This document shows positions 26,469 through 37,467 of a DNA stretch of 64,000 nt, in pieces. Source of the DNA: Vogesella indigofera (GTDB taxonomy: Bacteria > Pseudomonadota > Gammaproteobacteria > Burkholderiales > Chromobacteriaceae). The notes below the pieces were generated by a model. The model did no database searches. It was given only the letters and a program-made list of their open reading frames with translations, and was not told the origin of the DNA. The stretch covers positions 62,001-126,000 of the forward strand of contig NZ_RBID01000015.1 in the NCBI RefSeq assembly GCF_003633895.1, read 5' to 3'. Both the position numbers and the translations under genes were made by a program. The first letter of the stretch is position 1, and each line of letters starts with the position of its first letter.

Positions 26469-29193
26469 TCATGACATCCTCTTCGTCGTCACCTTCTTCT
26501 TCCAGCCGGATCTCATAGTTGTTATGCCATTCAACCATGTTAACCCGGTAACGAATCCGCTCACCGTTGTCGGAGTCATTGAAACGGGGAAAGCTCAGGC
26601 CAAGCGCAAGCAGCGGATGGCCTGCGGTGTCCAGTGACGTTCCTTCTTTGTCGGCACCATTCCGGACAAAGCCATCTAGGAAGTGGAGTGCTAGCAGTGG
26701 ACGAATGCGAGCCCCACGGTAGGTAGCATCAGAAACACTGCTCTCTTCATTCTTCGGGTCGGCATAAAAGCGTGCTTCTGCCTGTCTGATTTGCTCCTCG
26801 GTCAGGCCGTATTTTTCAACACCGCGCGAACCCACACGCATTTTCTTCTCGTTCACCAGAATGGAGCGGGTTGACGGATCCAGCGCTACGGCACGCTTCT
26901 GGGGAGAAATTTCCAACCCGTCAGCAAGTCTCAATGGCTGCTGCCCATTACCCTGGGGAATGACAACATCCCAAGTGGCAAGACAATCATGACCGGCTTC
27001 GGCAACAAACCCTGCGATGTCCTCTGCATTGAAGGAAACCAGCATGGGGTGAACGCTATAGCTTTTCAGTAGGTCTACGATTTCACTTTTCGGTACGGCA
27101 AGCCACAAGGGGTTACGAGAATCAGGGCAGTATTTCTCAGCATGATTCTTTTGCAGGGCGTCGATCAGCCGCAACCCGGCTTGGGCATTGATGGCAATGG
27201 TCGGGGGATCGGACTTAAGACGATAGGTTTCCATGGCTTCGTTGCTGATGGAAATGACTTTCTCGATCTCTTCCGAATGCCTCATCTTGTTGCGTGCCGT
27301 AATCAGCAAGGGCAGCGCTTCGGGACTGGACCTTACCTTGAGACCAAAATCGATAGGCTTGAGCCCGGCCAGCTGCATGCGCCGGATTTCCCTTCGCAGT
27401 TCTTCGGTTGCATCAGCAATGTGACCATACCAGTTGCTGGTTTCATCACTCATCCAGATCCGGCAAATATCGGCATAGCCATCTCGGTAGCCAAACCAGC
27501 GTCCCATTTGTAGGAGGGCATCGTACATCTTGGTAGTGCGGTAGAAATAGCTGACACACAGCCCTTCCAGGGTCAGCCCCCGGGACAGGCTGTTCCCGCC
27601 CACGGCAATTACCCGCAGTCCGTTTTCCTTGTAAGCCTGATAGTCGAGGCTGGCGGCCCCTGACTTCTGGTTGACGGCCCTTACCTCTACCGGCATTACG
27701 GCCGCACTCAGACACGCAGCTACATCAGTCCATCTGATACCAATATGGCCATATTCGTCATTGAAGAGGTCGTGCAGCGTTGCCATGGTCGGGTTGCGCA
27801 ATGACTCGGCAAGGGACAACCGAGAATAACTGCGGACATCCTCCCTCACTGTCCTCACGTATTCGTCCAGCAACTGTCTAACTTGGTCTTGCACCAGCGT
27901 GAAGTGACTGACGTTCACCAGCATGGAACGGTGTCGCGGGCAGCCCTTGCGCAGATCCATCGTCGCATTGGCCAGCAGGAAGCAGTTAACAGCACGAGTC
28001 AGGGATTCGGGTAACTCGCTGACGGGATGGCCAGCCTTGTGACCTGCCGGAAAAATGATTTCAGCATCAAAAATCGGACGCAACGGACTGCTGGCCTCAT
28101 CTTCAGCAGAGAAAATCTTTTGTGCGCCGATATAGTTGCTTGGCGCATCCAGTGCGTAAATGAAATCCTTGGGGAAGAGATCATCGCCAAGCATCTCGTC
28201 TTCGGTTTCCGGGTGAATGAACACGTTGGCAAACGGGGTTGCCGTAAAACCGACATAGCTGGAGCGCGGGAATACCTTCAGCAATTCCCGGATGGCGTGA
28301 TTGATAGCTGTGGCTTTTTCCGGATTGGTATTGACCGAGGCGTTATCGGCCTCGTCATCAATCACCAGTAACGGACTGTCAATGCTGCCCGACTGGTCAG
28401 CATTGTAATCCTTCAGCCAGCGGGTAAGGTTCTCAAGGATTTTCTTGTTCTTCTTCACGACAAGAAGAACGGGCTCATTGAAAGCATTCAGTCGGAAGCC
28501 AAGATGATTGATGGTATCGGCTCTGAAGTCGACCAGCGTCGAGGTGAACACACCGGCAGAGCGGGCACCATTCAATACACCAACGCCGACATCCCGACGC
28601 TTTCTCTGACGGGTAATCACGCCGGAGCTGTCAAGACCGACAAAACCGCTGTCAAGTCGCTCCTGTGTCTGGCGGCGCAGGCTTTCCAGCGTGCCCGTCA
28701 GTAAAATCACTAGCTTGTAACCGGCATCTGCTGCCTTGCAGATCAGCCCGGTATAGTTGGATGTCTTGCCGGACTGGACGTCTCCCATGACCAGCCCGCG
28801 CCGTGGCCAGCCTGCTTCACTGGCCGGATTGCCCAAAACATCCAGGATTTCATCAGTCACCTTGTCAAGGCTGCCCAGCACCCCTGCCGGCCAGCCCTGT
28901 TGCTTCAGATAAAGGAAATAGCGGCGGGCATAAAAGGGGTCAATTTCTGCACGGCGGGAAGACACCCACGGTGCGTGATCCTCGCGAACCACATTCCCCA
29001 ACCCCATGCTGATGCGGAGGCTGGTATGCAACCGCCGGATTACGGCTGCAAATTCTTCATCATCCACCGCATACGGAGGTATTGCCCGCAACTGTCTGGC
29101 CAGCGATGCCACTTGTTCCTCGGTAGGAATACTGTCCAGGGTAAGGGTTGTCATTACAGCGGCCTCTAGCCGTTTGGCATTATCAGACAGCAT
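26458..29193 (-). CDS. Z1-domain superfamily 2 ATPase/helicase-like protein
   Basis: Protein of 911 residues. Walker A is GDVQSGKT (137-144), Walker B LLVIDDEAD (275-283), SFVGFTATPFANV-like motif III (SYVGFTATPFANVF) and a late QMGRWFGYRDGYAD block with an arginine-finger-type motif follow. Together these define the Z1 ATPase family found with restriction-like systems. It probably translocates on or remodels DNA for the partner nuclease. ATG at 29193 has an AGGA site and overlaps the end of the GHKL gene by 11 bases. The start of the longer frame is rejected. Confidence 0.87.
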   Translation of the reverse strand: MLSDNAKRLEAAVMTTLTLDSIPTEEQVASLARQLRAIPPYAVDDEEFAAVIRRLHTSLRISMGLGNVVREDHAPWVSSRRAEIDPFYARRYFLYLKQQGWPAGVLGSLDKVTDEILDVLGNPASEAGWPRRGLVMGDVQSGKTSNYTGLICKAADAGYKLVILLTGTLESLRRQTQERLDSGFVGLDSSGVITRQRKRRDVGVGVLNGARSAGVFTSTLVDFRADTINHLGFRLNAFNEPVLLVVKKNKKILENLTRWLKDYNADQSGSIDSPLLVIDDEADNASVNTNPEKATAINHAIRELLKVFPRSSYVGFTATPFANVFIHPETEDEMLGDDLFPKDFIYALDAPSNYIGAQKIFSAEDEASSPLRPIFDAEIIFPAGHKAGHPVSELPESLTRAVNCFLLANATMDLRKGCPRHRSMLVNVSHFTLVQDQVRQLLDEYVRTVREDVRSYSRLSLAESLRNPTMATLHDLFNDEYGHIGIRWTDVAACLSAAVMPVEVRAVNQKSGAASLDYQAYKENGLRVIAVGGNSLSRGLTLEGLCVSYFYRTTKMYDALLQMGRWFGYRDGYADICRIWMSDETSNWYGHIADATEELRREIRRMQLAGLKPIDFGLKVRSSPEALPLLITARNKMRHSEEIEKVISISNEAMETYRLKSDPPTIAINAQAGLRLIDALQKNHAEKYCPDSRNPLWLAVPKSEIVDLLKSYSVHPMLVSFNAEDIAGFVAEAGHDCLATWDVVIPQGNGQQPLRLADGLEISPQKRAVALDPSTRSILVNEKKMRVGSRGVEKYGLTEEQIRQAEARFYADPKNEESSVSDATYRGARIRPLLALHFLDGFVRNGADKEGTSLDTAGHPLLALGLSFPRFNDSDNGERIRYRVNMVEWHNNYEIRLEEEGDDEEDVMNDA

Positions 29194-30661
29194 TTTCCAA
29201 TTCCTTGACGATTCTTGCAGTGAGCTCCGGAGCGTGGCTAAACGGCTCCAGCTGGGGCAGGGTTTGCAAAGCCGCATGTCTGCCATTCGGCATGGCAGCT
29301 GCCATGGCCTCTATGATTTGCAGGGCCATTTCTTTCAGTGCGTGGAAATCAAAGCTTTCCCGCTCCTGCCTCAGGTCTGAGGCCATATCGGCATACAGGC
29401 TGTCACAAGGGAAACCCTGCTCAAGCATGCCCAGCACACCATCCAGCAGTCGAGCCTGCTCATTATCCAGCGAATCATGCAGCGCCCGGAGCAAGGGGTG
29501 CTCCTTATTGATCCGGTAAGAAAATGAAGCCCCGCGCCCTTCAACCCTGTCCCAAGCATGGGTAATTCCAGTTTCACGGGTTTTTCTGCCACGATAGGTA
29601 TAGGTACTGCGACTTCTCTCAGCGATGCGATCAACAATCGATTTGAGTCTTGTCCGGATGACTTCGGGCGGGTGTGCGGTGGACTTCTTGATATCTAGCG
29701 TCCACAAATGATCCAGTGAATTGGGGAGATCAACCCGAATCCGGGCCAGCTTGGAGAGTTCTTCCTGCCTCCGCAGACGGAACCATGTCCCCCAGATGAT
29801 GAGTCGGCGGTTACGGTATACATAAAAGCCCTGATACTTGCGGAGGCTTTCTTCGCCACCGGCGAGCTTCAGCACCTCCGGTGCCAGTTTGCTGGAATGC
29901 GGCAGAATGTAAGGGCGTACTGTAATAAGGCTATTCTCAATTGGAAACTGGCTCTCAGGCATTATCTGAGTTGCACGGTTTGATATGAGAAATGGATCTA
30001 TCGGTTCAACAGCATCCCCATTGATGCTGATCTCAACGCGAGGCAAGTTCGGCTCGCCAGTGAGAAAACGATGAAAAACAAGCGCAAGGTGCTGGCGAAC
30101 CTGTTCGATCTTGTATCGGAAGGCAGTTTCAGCAGAGCTTTCTCCTGCGATCAGCCGGTCCAGTGACTGCAACAACACGATAGTACCGTGACCGTACTGC
30201 GTCAGCTCTGCAACGTGGGGGAGTGCGAGTATTTCCTCTTTACTGTCTGGTACCAGCAAAATCCAATCATTGCGCAATGCAACGTGATCCAAGTCCCAGC
30301 AGCGACACGAAAGAACACCATCCTTGAAGCTGATAACAGTCAACTTCTTACACTGCGAAAGAGAGGCCGTTTTGAGGCCAAGGCCAAAACGACCAAGATC
30401 GCCCTCCTTGCGCTCATTATTTGGGCTCTTGCTGCCATGCCGCATTGCATCCGTGAGTTCATCTGGCAACATTCCATCTCCATTATCGATAATGGCTAGA
30501 TAGGGCTCGTCATAGGGGCGGAACTCGATACGCACGGAAGTTGCGTTGGCTGAAATACTGTTATCGATCAGGTCTGCGATTGCGGACTCTAGGGAGTACC
30601 CTACCGATCGCATGGACTCGATCAGAGAGGAGGCGTAGGGCCTTGCTTCTAACTCACTCAT
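29183..30661 (-). CDS. MORC/MutL-like GHKL ATPase
   Basis: Protein of 492 residues. The Bergerat ATP-binding fold is clear: N box ESAIADLIDNSISA (25-38, with N34), G1 box DNGDGM (59-64) and G2 box GRFGLGLKTAS (90-100). A transducer-like region follows (about 200-340). It belongs with MutL/MORC-type ATPases rather than sensor kinases: there is no receiver, membrane or phosphorylatable His domain. As a dimerising ATP clamp it could load the Z1 and nuclease partners. First gene of the four-gene operon; the promoter must lie within 30662-30899. Confidence 0.87.
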   Translation of the reverse strand: MSELEARPYASSLIESMRSVGYSLESAIADLIDNSISANATSVRIEFRPYDEPYLAIIDNGDGMLPDELTDAMRHGSKSPNNERKEGDLGRFGLGLKTASLSQCKKLTVISFKDGVLSCRCWDLDHVALRNDWILLVPDSKEEILALPHVAELTQYGHGTIVLLQSLDRLIAGESSAETAFRYKIEQVRQHLALVFHRFLTGEPNLPRVEISINGDAVEPIDPFLISNRATQIMPESQFPIENSLITVRPYILPHSSKLAPEVLKLAGGEESLRKYQGFYVYRNRRLIIWGTWFRLRRQEELSKLARIRVDLPNSLDHLWTLDIKKSTAHPPEVIRTRLKSIVDRIAERSRSTYTYRGRKTRETGITHAWDRVEGRGASFSYRINKEHPLLRALHDSLDNEQARLLDGVLGMLEQGFPCDSLYADMASDLRQERESFDFHALKEMALQIIEAMAAAMPNGRHAALQTLPQLEPFSHAPELTARIVKELENAV

Positions 30662-30899
30662 TATTTTTGCACAATGTTGGCTTGATGACTGTCCAATACT
30701 TCCATATCTATCCGATCATGCAGCAGCATCATGATAGGGTTGAGCGTGTGAAGTACAGGTTTATTTACAAGTATTTTCTTTGGTGAAATACATATATTTA
30801 TGCAAAATATATATATAAATGCATGGTACATTAGACTATTTAATGCAATCAACCAAATTCATGACGTCTTTGACGGACTCTGAGTCGCCTCGGCTTCAC

Positions 30900-32314
<1,415 letters not shown>

Positions 32315-32469
32315 TAGTGGATGCTGTGCTGGCGGTGACCGCTTCCGGTTGACTTGCTGTGTCGCACTTCGGCCTGAAGCAGCCTATTGTGGTGACGACA
32401 AGCGGACATTCAACACCGTCGCTAAGCCGACGCTGGAAGGTGGTTAAGATGCAGAGGCCTGTTAGACAA

Positions 32470-33183
32470 TTACGTCTCCGCATGCCGCGTTGCCCAGACA
32501 CTGGCGAGTTTGCTCACGTCCCACATGGGCGAGGTGCGATGAATGGTGCTGTGACAGTTGCTGCACAAGATTGCCAGATCAGCGATGGACGTTTGTTCAG
32601 AACCCGTGCGATCTCTGAGCGGCTTCGTATGATGTACTTCACAAAAGCCTTCGCCCGGTTCTCCATAGTGGCGAGCAAAGTCGAAGCCGCAAACTTCACA
32701 CGCGATAGTGCCGCCCGCTCCGAGTACGGCTGCAATCTTCGCATTGCGCAGCCCTTTTTTACGCTCTCGGCGCATATGCCACCTGAGCTGTCGAGCGCCC
32801 TCATCAGCGCTTATGTCGTCCGCAAGCCGCGGCGGCAACAGGCCTGCGGAGTCTTCAGGAATCGCTTCCCAGTCAACAGTCGTAGTCCCCAGTAGCACCG
32901 TTTCACCTGATAAGATCGCCCGCGAAAAATGGTCAACCGCCTCTAGATCAACGACTCTTTGACTGAAATTGTCCGGATTCTTTGGGACGTACCAAATTCC
33001 TTTGACATGCCTCCAAGTCTTCTTGCTGACATTTCTTGTGTAGAAGGCACCCAGTGGATAAGCGCCGTCCTCGTCCCTGGTGCCGAAGACTCGTTCGATG
33101 GCGGCCGTCAATGTCAGAATGACGGTCTGATCTCTCCGGTGTTTCATGCTCGGTCTGTAAGTCACTACACTGGGATTTGTCAT
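32470..33183 (-). CDS. HNH endonuclease
   Basis: Protein of 237 residues. The C-terminal HNH domain shows a zinc-type Cys frame (CEVCGFDF, about 165-172), the catalytic FCEVHHTKPL, and LAILCSNCHSTIHR. Such proteins are often restriction nucleases in defence islands. The N-terminal two thirds have no recognised domain. ATG at 33183 is used; the upstream TTG is less likely. It may be an independent one-gene defence unit or a fifth nuclease of the island. Confidence 0.85.
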   Translation of the reverse strand: MTNPSVVTYRPSMKHRRDQTVILTLTAAIERVFGTRDEDGAYPLGAFYTRNVSKKTWRHVKGIWYVPKNPDNFSQRVVDLEAVDHFSRAILSGETVLLGTTTVDWEAIPEDSAGLLPPRLADDISADEGARQLRWHMRRERKKGLRNAKIAAVLGAGGTIACEVCGFDFARHYGEPGEGFCEVHHTKPLRDRTGSEQTSIADLAILCSNCHSTIHRTSPMWDVSKLASVWATRHAET

Positions 33184-33189
33184 GTTCAA

Positions 33190-33781
33190 CCTAATGTAGA
33201 CGGCTCCAAGCCGCAGGCCATATCTGCCCTTGCGGTCTAAATTGGCACGAAGAGAACGAGAAAAAAGGCTTTCTGCCTAGATTTACGGCATGTGTACTTG
33301 TAGCTCGATCAGGTTCGTGAGCGAATTCGTTACAAACACTATAGCCTGCGTACCGAACAGACTCATGTGCAATGGGGGCGACTGTTTGTGAAGTGGCACG
33401 GTTTGCGGCATCCGCGAGACACGGGGAAAGAAGAGATCGAAAATTTTTAGCCATGCTGCCCAATGAGCTGTGGCTGCCATCGTCTTGAGTGACTGCTTTG
33501 CAGATTTTGTCAGAACAGCAGCTCAGGGGCGATTGCTGAAGCCACTTTCACGTCTAAGTATGTCTACTCCTTGCTGACCAGCTGGCATCAGCGCCCTGGT
33601 CAGGTACGGCAGGCACTGCGGTCAACGACCACCAGTGCCTGCACATGAGGCGGGAATTTGTCTACGGTACCCGGGACAGTCCACAATAGGCTCCCAGCTA
33701 CTAACTCAGCCGGATCCTCGCTCTGGGTTGTCACCATGAGGGGGTAGCCTGAAGAGATGGCTTTGCTTGGCTGCAGCCAAG
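33190..33781. other. Gene-poor right end of the island
   Basis: Nearly 600 bases without a convincing gene. It contains the likely promoter of the HNH gene and an inverted repeat GCAGGCACTG / CAGTGCCTGC (33609-33618 and 33633-33642). No family match seen in short frames on either strand. It runs into the arm-site repeats and right attachment repeat. Confidence 0.5.
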
Positions 33782-33802
33782 GTATGGGTCAAAGTATGGG
33801 CT
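33782..33802 (+). repeat. Two GTATGGG-type repeats at the right island end
   Basis: GTATGGGTC (33782-33790) and GTATGGGCT (33794-33802), with the same CCAAG lead-in as the left set. They lie 8 bases inside the right attachment repeat and mirror the three copies near the integrase, supporting a role as integrase arm sites. Confidence 0.65.
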
Positions 33803-33809
33803 GATGAGG

Positions 33810-33945
<136 letters not shown>

Positions 33946-34088
33946 GACTCAGGCTGCGCATTGTAGACTTCGATTTTTGATTGGTCAAGCGTATTTCATG
34001 AATATTTGGTGCGGGGCGGTGGCTGCGGCATACTGACTGCCGATGGCACGCCATGCTGCGTGCTAATGACGCTAACAAAGGGATTGCC

Positions 34089-35240
34089 GTGAAACTGTCA
34101 AAACGCCTGTCCGCCATTGCCCCGTTCCAGGTGATGGCGATTCTGGAAAAGGCCCGCGCCTTGCAGGCGGCCGGCCATGATGTGATCCATCTGGAAGTGG
34201 GCGAGCCGGACTTCGCCACGCCGCAGACCATCGTCGATGCCGGCCGTGCGGCGCTGGCGGCGGGGCATACCTATTACACCGCGGCGCAGGGGCTGGCCGA
34301 GCTGCGCCAGGCGATTGCCGGGTTCTACCAGTCGCGCTTCGGCGTGACGGTGGCGCCGGAGCGCATCATCGTCACGCCGGGTGCGTCCGGCGCGCTGCAG
34401 ATTGCCCTGTCCTTGCTGGTGGACGAAGGCGACGGCGTGTTGATGGCCGATCCGACCTATCCGTGCAACCGCCACTTCGTCAGCCTGCTCGGCGGCGTGC
34501 CGCAGACAGTGCCGGTCGGCGCGGCGACGCGTTACCAGTTGCTAGCCGACGAGCTGGACGCCAACTGGCAGCCGAACACGGTGGCGGCGATGGTGGCCAC
34601 GCCGGCCAACCCGACCGGCACCGTGCTCAGCCGCGACGAGATCACCGCGCTGGCCGAACGCTGTCGCGCCCATGACGGCGCGCTGATCGTGGACGAGATC
34701 TACCAGGGGCTGACCTATGGCGCCGATTCGTTCTCGGCATTGCAGCTGGCGGACGACGCCTTCGTGATCAACAGCTTCTCCAAGTACTTCCAGATGACCG
34801 GCTGGCGACTGGGCTGGCTGGTGGTGCCGCCGGCCTATGTCGAGCCGGCGATCCGGCTGGCGCAGAATCTGTTCCTGTGCCCGCCGGCGGCGGCGCAGCA
34901 CGCCGCGCTGGCGGCATTCCAGCCGGCGGTACTGGATGTACTGGAAAGCCGCCGCGCCGAGTTTGGCCGGCGGCGGGATTTCCTGCTGCAGGTGTTGCCG
35001 ACGCTGGGCTGGCGCATCGACGCGGTGCCGGACGGCGCCTTCTATGTCTACGCCGACGTGTCGGCGGTGACCAATGACAGTTTTGCCTACTGCCAGCGCA
35101 TACTGGACGAGGTCAATGTGGCGATTACGCCGGGGGCAGACTTCGGCAGCAACCGCGCCGGCAGCTATGTGCGCGTCGCCTACACCACCGGCATCGACCG
35201 TCTGGCCGAGGCGGTGGCGCGCATGAAGACGGTGCGCTAG
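34089..35240 (+). CDS. Class I/II PLP-dependent aminotransferase
   Basis: Protein of 383 residues if started at GTG 34089 (VKLSKRLSAIAPFQVM); an ATG at 34053 is in frame but overlaps the tRNA-proximal leader. Family blocks: HLEVGEPDFATPQ, YTAAQGLAELRQAIA, TPANPTGTVLSRDE, DEIYQGLTYG and the PLP-lysine SFSKYFQMTGWRLGW. It is first on the chromosomal side of the island. Substrate is not evident; aspartate-type aminotransferases are closest by motif. A scyllo-inosamine role is conceivable but not supported. Confidence 0.88.
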   Translation: MKLSKRLSAIAPFQVMAILEKARALQAAGHDVIHLEVGEPDFATPQTIVDAGRAALAAGHTYYTAAQGLAELRQAIAGFYQSRFGVTVAPERIIVTPGASGALQIALSLLVDEGDGVLMADPTYPCNRHFVSLLGGVPQTVPVGAATRYQLLADELDANWQPNTVAAMVATPANPTGTVLSRDEITALAERCRAHDGALIVDEIYQGLTYGADSFSALQLADDAFVINSFSKYFQMTGWRLGWLVVPPAYVEPAIRLAQNLFLCPPAAAQHAALAAFQPAVLDVLESRRAEFGRRRDFLLQVLPTLGWRIDAVPDGAFYVYADVSAVTNDSFAYCQRILDEVNVAITPGADFGSNRAGSYVRVAYTTGIDRLAEAVARMKTVR

Positions 35241-35295
35241 CGCCGCAAAACGCTCATCCGGAAAGCGCCACCGGAATGACGCTGCACAGCAAATG

Positions 35296-35322
35296 CCAGG
35301 GCCGGCAAACTGCCGGCCCTGG
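35296..35322. terminator. GC-rich hairpin between convergent genes
   Basis: CCAGGGCCGGC pairs with GCCGGCCCTGG around a 5-base loop, between the converging aminotransferase and mocC-like genes. No T-run follows on either strand, so the termination role is inferred from position. Confidence 0.4.
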
Positions 35323-35374
35323 CCAGAGGGCGACGAATCATTGCGCTGTGGCAGGCAGATGGCGCCCTGCCCCG

Positions 35375-36211
35375 CTACGCCCCGACTTCCTTCCACAGCT
35401 GCTCGACAATAGCTTTTAGCTGCAGCGACTCCTGCCAGCGGTCGGTGATGTCCAGCCCGTCGGCGCCGGTGATGGCATACGGCGCCGGCCCCAGCTCGCA
35501 GGTGAACGACAGCGTGTCGCCCGCCGCCGCGCGCGCTCGCCAGCTGTGCATGCCGTAGCGCCACCAGTCCTGGAACACGGCCAGCCACGGCTGGTGCTGG
35601 GCAAAGCGCAGCGGCACCTGCACCTGGTGGCCGTTGGATACCCGGCCGTGAAAACCCCAGCTGTGATCCAGAATGGTGTGCATCTGCCGCTGGTCTTCTT
35701 CCGCCGGCGGCAGCGGCAACTCGCGCGCCACCACGTAGTGCGACAGGTCGGCCAGCAGCTTGAGATTGGGCAGCTGCTGCAGCACGTCCAGCGTGAACAG
35801 CAGGTCGTTGGTCAGCCGGTAGCGGTAGGTTTCCACCAGTACCGGAAAATCCACCTGCTCCGCCAGCCGCTGCCAGCCTTCCAGCACGCGGATCGCCTCG
35901 CGCAACGTACGCGGGCGCAGGTCGGCCTGGATGGTGATGTGGTGGCAGCCGAATTCGCTGCCCAGCTCCAGCGCCGGCTGCAGGCCGTCGATGTCGCTGG
36001 GGAACACCTGGCCCTCGGCCTGCAGGCCCAGTTCGCGGGCGGTGGCCGCCAGCCGCTGCACGTGCGCGCGCTGGTAGTAGTGGTCGGTAAAACCGTCGAA
36101 GCCGGCGACGGCCAGCTGCTGCAGGTTATCCTCCACGCTGGCGGTGTGGCCGTGGGGATGGATGCGCTCCATCGCCCACATCGATTGAAAGATCAGCAAC
36201 TGCTTAGACAC
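35375..36211 (-). CDS. TIM-barrel sugar isomerase/epimerase-like protein (MocC-like)
   Basis: Protein of 278 residues of the AP-endonuclease-2/xylose-isomerase-like superfamily (FQSMWAMERIHP start, HHITIQADLRP, PVLVETYRYR, LLADLSHYVV). It starts at GTG 36211, overlapping the reductase stop by 8 bases, so it is part of the mocDEF-type operon. In rhizobia the rhizopine gene mocC has the same fold, which makes a MocC-like role plausible. Direct catalytic evidence is lacking; an unrelated inosose isomerase is the alternative. Confidence 0.72.
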   Translation of the reverse strand: MSKQLLIFQSMWAMERIHPHGHTASVEDNLQQLAVAGFDGFTDHYYQRAHVQRLAATARELGLQAEGQVFPSDIDGLQPALELGSEFGCHHITIQADLRPRTLREAIRVLEGWQRLAEQVDFPVLVETYRYRLTNDLLFTLDVLQQLPNLKLLADLSHYVVARELPLPPAEEDQRQMHTILDHSWGFHGRVSNGHQVQVPLRFAQHQPWLAVFQDWWRYGMHSWRARAAAGDTLSFTCELGPAPYAITGADGLDITDRWQESLQLKAIVEQLWKEVGA

Positions 36212-37454
36212 TGGCCACTCCTTTGAGCAGGGATTTCAGACTGCTGGCCGGGTCGGCCAGCGCGGCGGTGGGCAGCGGCTTGCCGCTGCGGATCAGCAGC
36301 TCCGCCAGCTTGATGTCGCGGGCGATGCTGTTGCCGGCACCCCAGCCGCAGGCGCCCTGCAGCCGCTCCGCCGCATCAAGGTAGAACAGCAGCAGGCCGT
36401 CATCCGGCAGCGCGCGGGTCACACAGTTGGCCGCAGCCTGCAGCTGGCCGGCCAGTTGCAGGCTGTGGTCGAATTGGTCGGACCAGAACCACGGCAGCGC
36501 GGCATAGGCGTCGGCGGCGCCCAGCAGGCTGCGCGCCACGTGGCGGCCCTGCTCCTCGGCATTGCGCCAGGTTTCCAGCCGCTGCGGCTGGCCGCTGACG
36601 GGGCAGGGAAACTCGCAGGCATCGCCCACCGCGTAGATGTGCGCGTCGCTGGTGCGCAGCCGGGCATCGACGCGGATGCCGTTGCCCACCGCCAGCCCGG
36701 CGGCGGCGGCCAGCTCGGTGTTGGGCTGGATGCCGATGCCGACCAGCACCGTGTCGCAGGCCAGCAGCTCGCCATCGGCCAGCTCCACCGCGTTGACGCT
36801 GCCGTCACCACGAAAGGCCGCGATCTGGCAGCCAAGGCGCACTTCCACGCCGCGTGAGTGGTGCAGCGCCAGCAGCTTGGCGGAAATCAGCGGCGGCAAG
36901 GCGCGTGCGGCCAACCTGTCGCCGGCTTCCAGCACCGTCACCGCACAGCCCAGCTGGCGCGCGCTGGCAGCCACTTCCAGGCCGATGAAACCGCCGCCCA
37001 CCACCACCAGCCGCTGCCCGGCCTGCAGCCGTGGCCGCAGCGCGGCGGCGTCGTCCAGTGTGCGCAGCAGCTGCACGCCGGCGAGATCGGCCCCCGGCAA
37101 GCTGGCCTGGCGCGCACGGCCGCCGGTGGCCAGCAGCAGCTGCTGGTAGTCCAGCTCGCGGCCGTCGTGCAGGCGAATGCGCCGCGACTGCGGCTGGATG
37201 GCGGCGACGCGCACGCCGGCCAGCCGCTCGATGGCCAGCGTCAGGTACTGCTCGGCACTGCCGATGTGGCAGGCGGCCGCCGGCTGGCTGTCCAGCAGCA
37301 GCTGCTTGGACAGCGCCGGGCGCTCGTACGGCAGGTGCGGCTCGTCGCCGATCAGCAGCAGCGGCCCGGCGTAGCCCTGTTCGCGCAGGGCCAGCGCGGC
37401 GCGGCCGCCGGCATGGCCGGCACCGACGATGATGATGGGAGCGGAATGGTTCAT
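36204..37454 (-). CDS. mocF: FAD/NAD ferredoxin reductase (MocF-like)
   Basis: Protein of 416 residues. FAD-binding GAGHAGGRAALALREQGY near the start, NAD-binding VVVGGGFIGLEVAASARQLG near residue 145, and the second FAD motif IYAVGDACEFP. This is the rubredoxin/ferredoxin reductase family that feeds electrons from NAD(P)H to Rieske ferredoxins. Located 13 bases after the ferredoxin gene, it should be the reductase of a three-component monooxygenase. ATG at 37454 (MNHSAPIIIVG) fits. The symbol is given by analogy with the rhizopine locus. Confidence 0.82.
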   Translation of the reverse strand: MNHSAPIIIVGAGHAGGRAALALREQGYAGPLLLIGDEPHLPYERPALSKQLLLDSQPAAACHIGSAEQYLTLAIERLAGVRVAAIQPQSRRIRLHDGRELDYQQLLLATGGRARQASLPGADLAGVQLLRTLDDAAALRPRLQAGQRLVVVGGGFIGLEVAASARQLGCAVTVLEAGDRLAARALPPLISAKLLALHHSRGVEVRLGCQIAAFRGDGSVNAVELADGELLACDTVLVGIGIQPNTELAAAAGLAVGNGIRVDARLRTSDAHIYAVGDACEFPCPVSGQPQRLETWRNAEEQGRHVARSLLGAADAYAALPWFWSDQFDHSLQLAGQLQAAANCVTRALPDDGLLLFYLDAAERLQGACGWGAGNSIARDIKLAELLIRSGKPLPTAALADPASSLKSLLKGVASV

Positions 37455-37467
37455 GGCGCGGCTCCGT

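Noticed and set aside
29183-30661. GHKL protein as a two-component sensor kinase
   Set aside because: No membrane segment, dimerisation His or response regulator partner; N, G1 and G2 boxes and context fit MutL/MORC-type ATPases.
33283-33480. 65-residue minus-strand frame at the right end of the island
   Set aside because: No ribosome site, no recognisable family and no conserved context.
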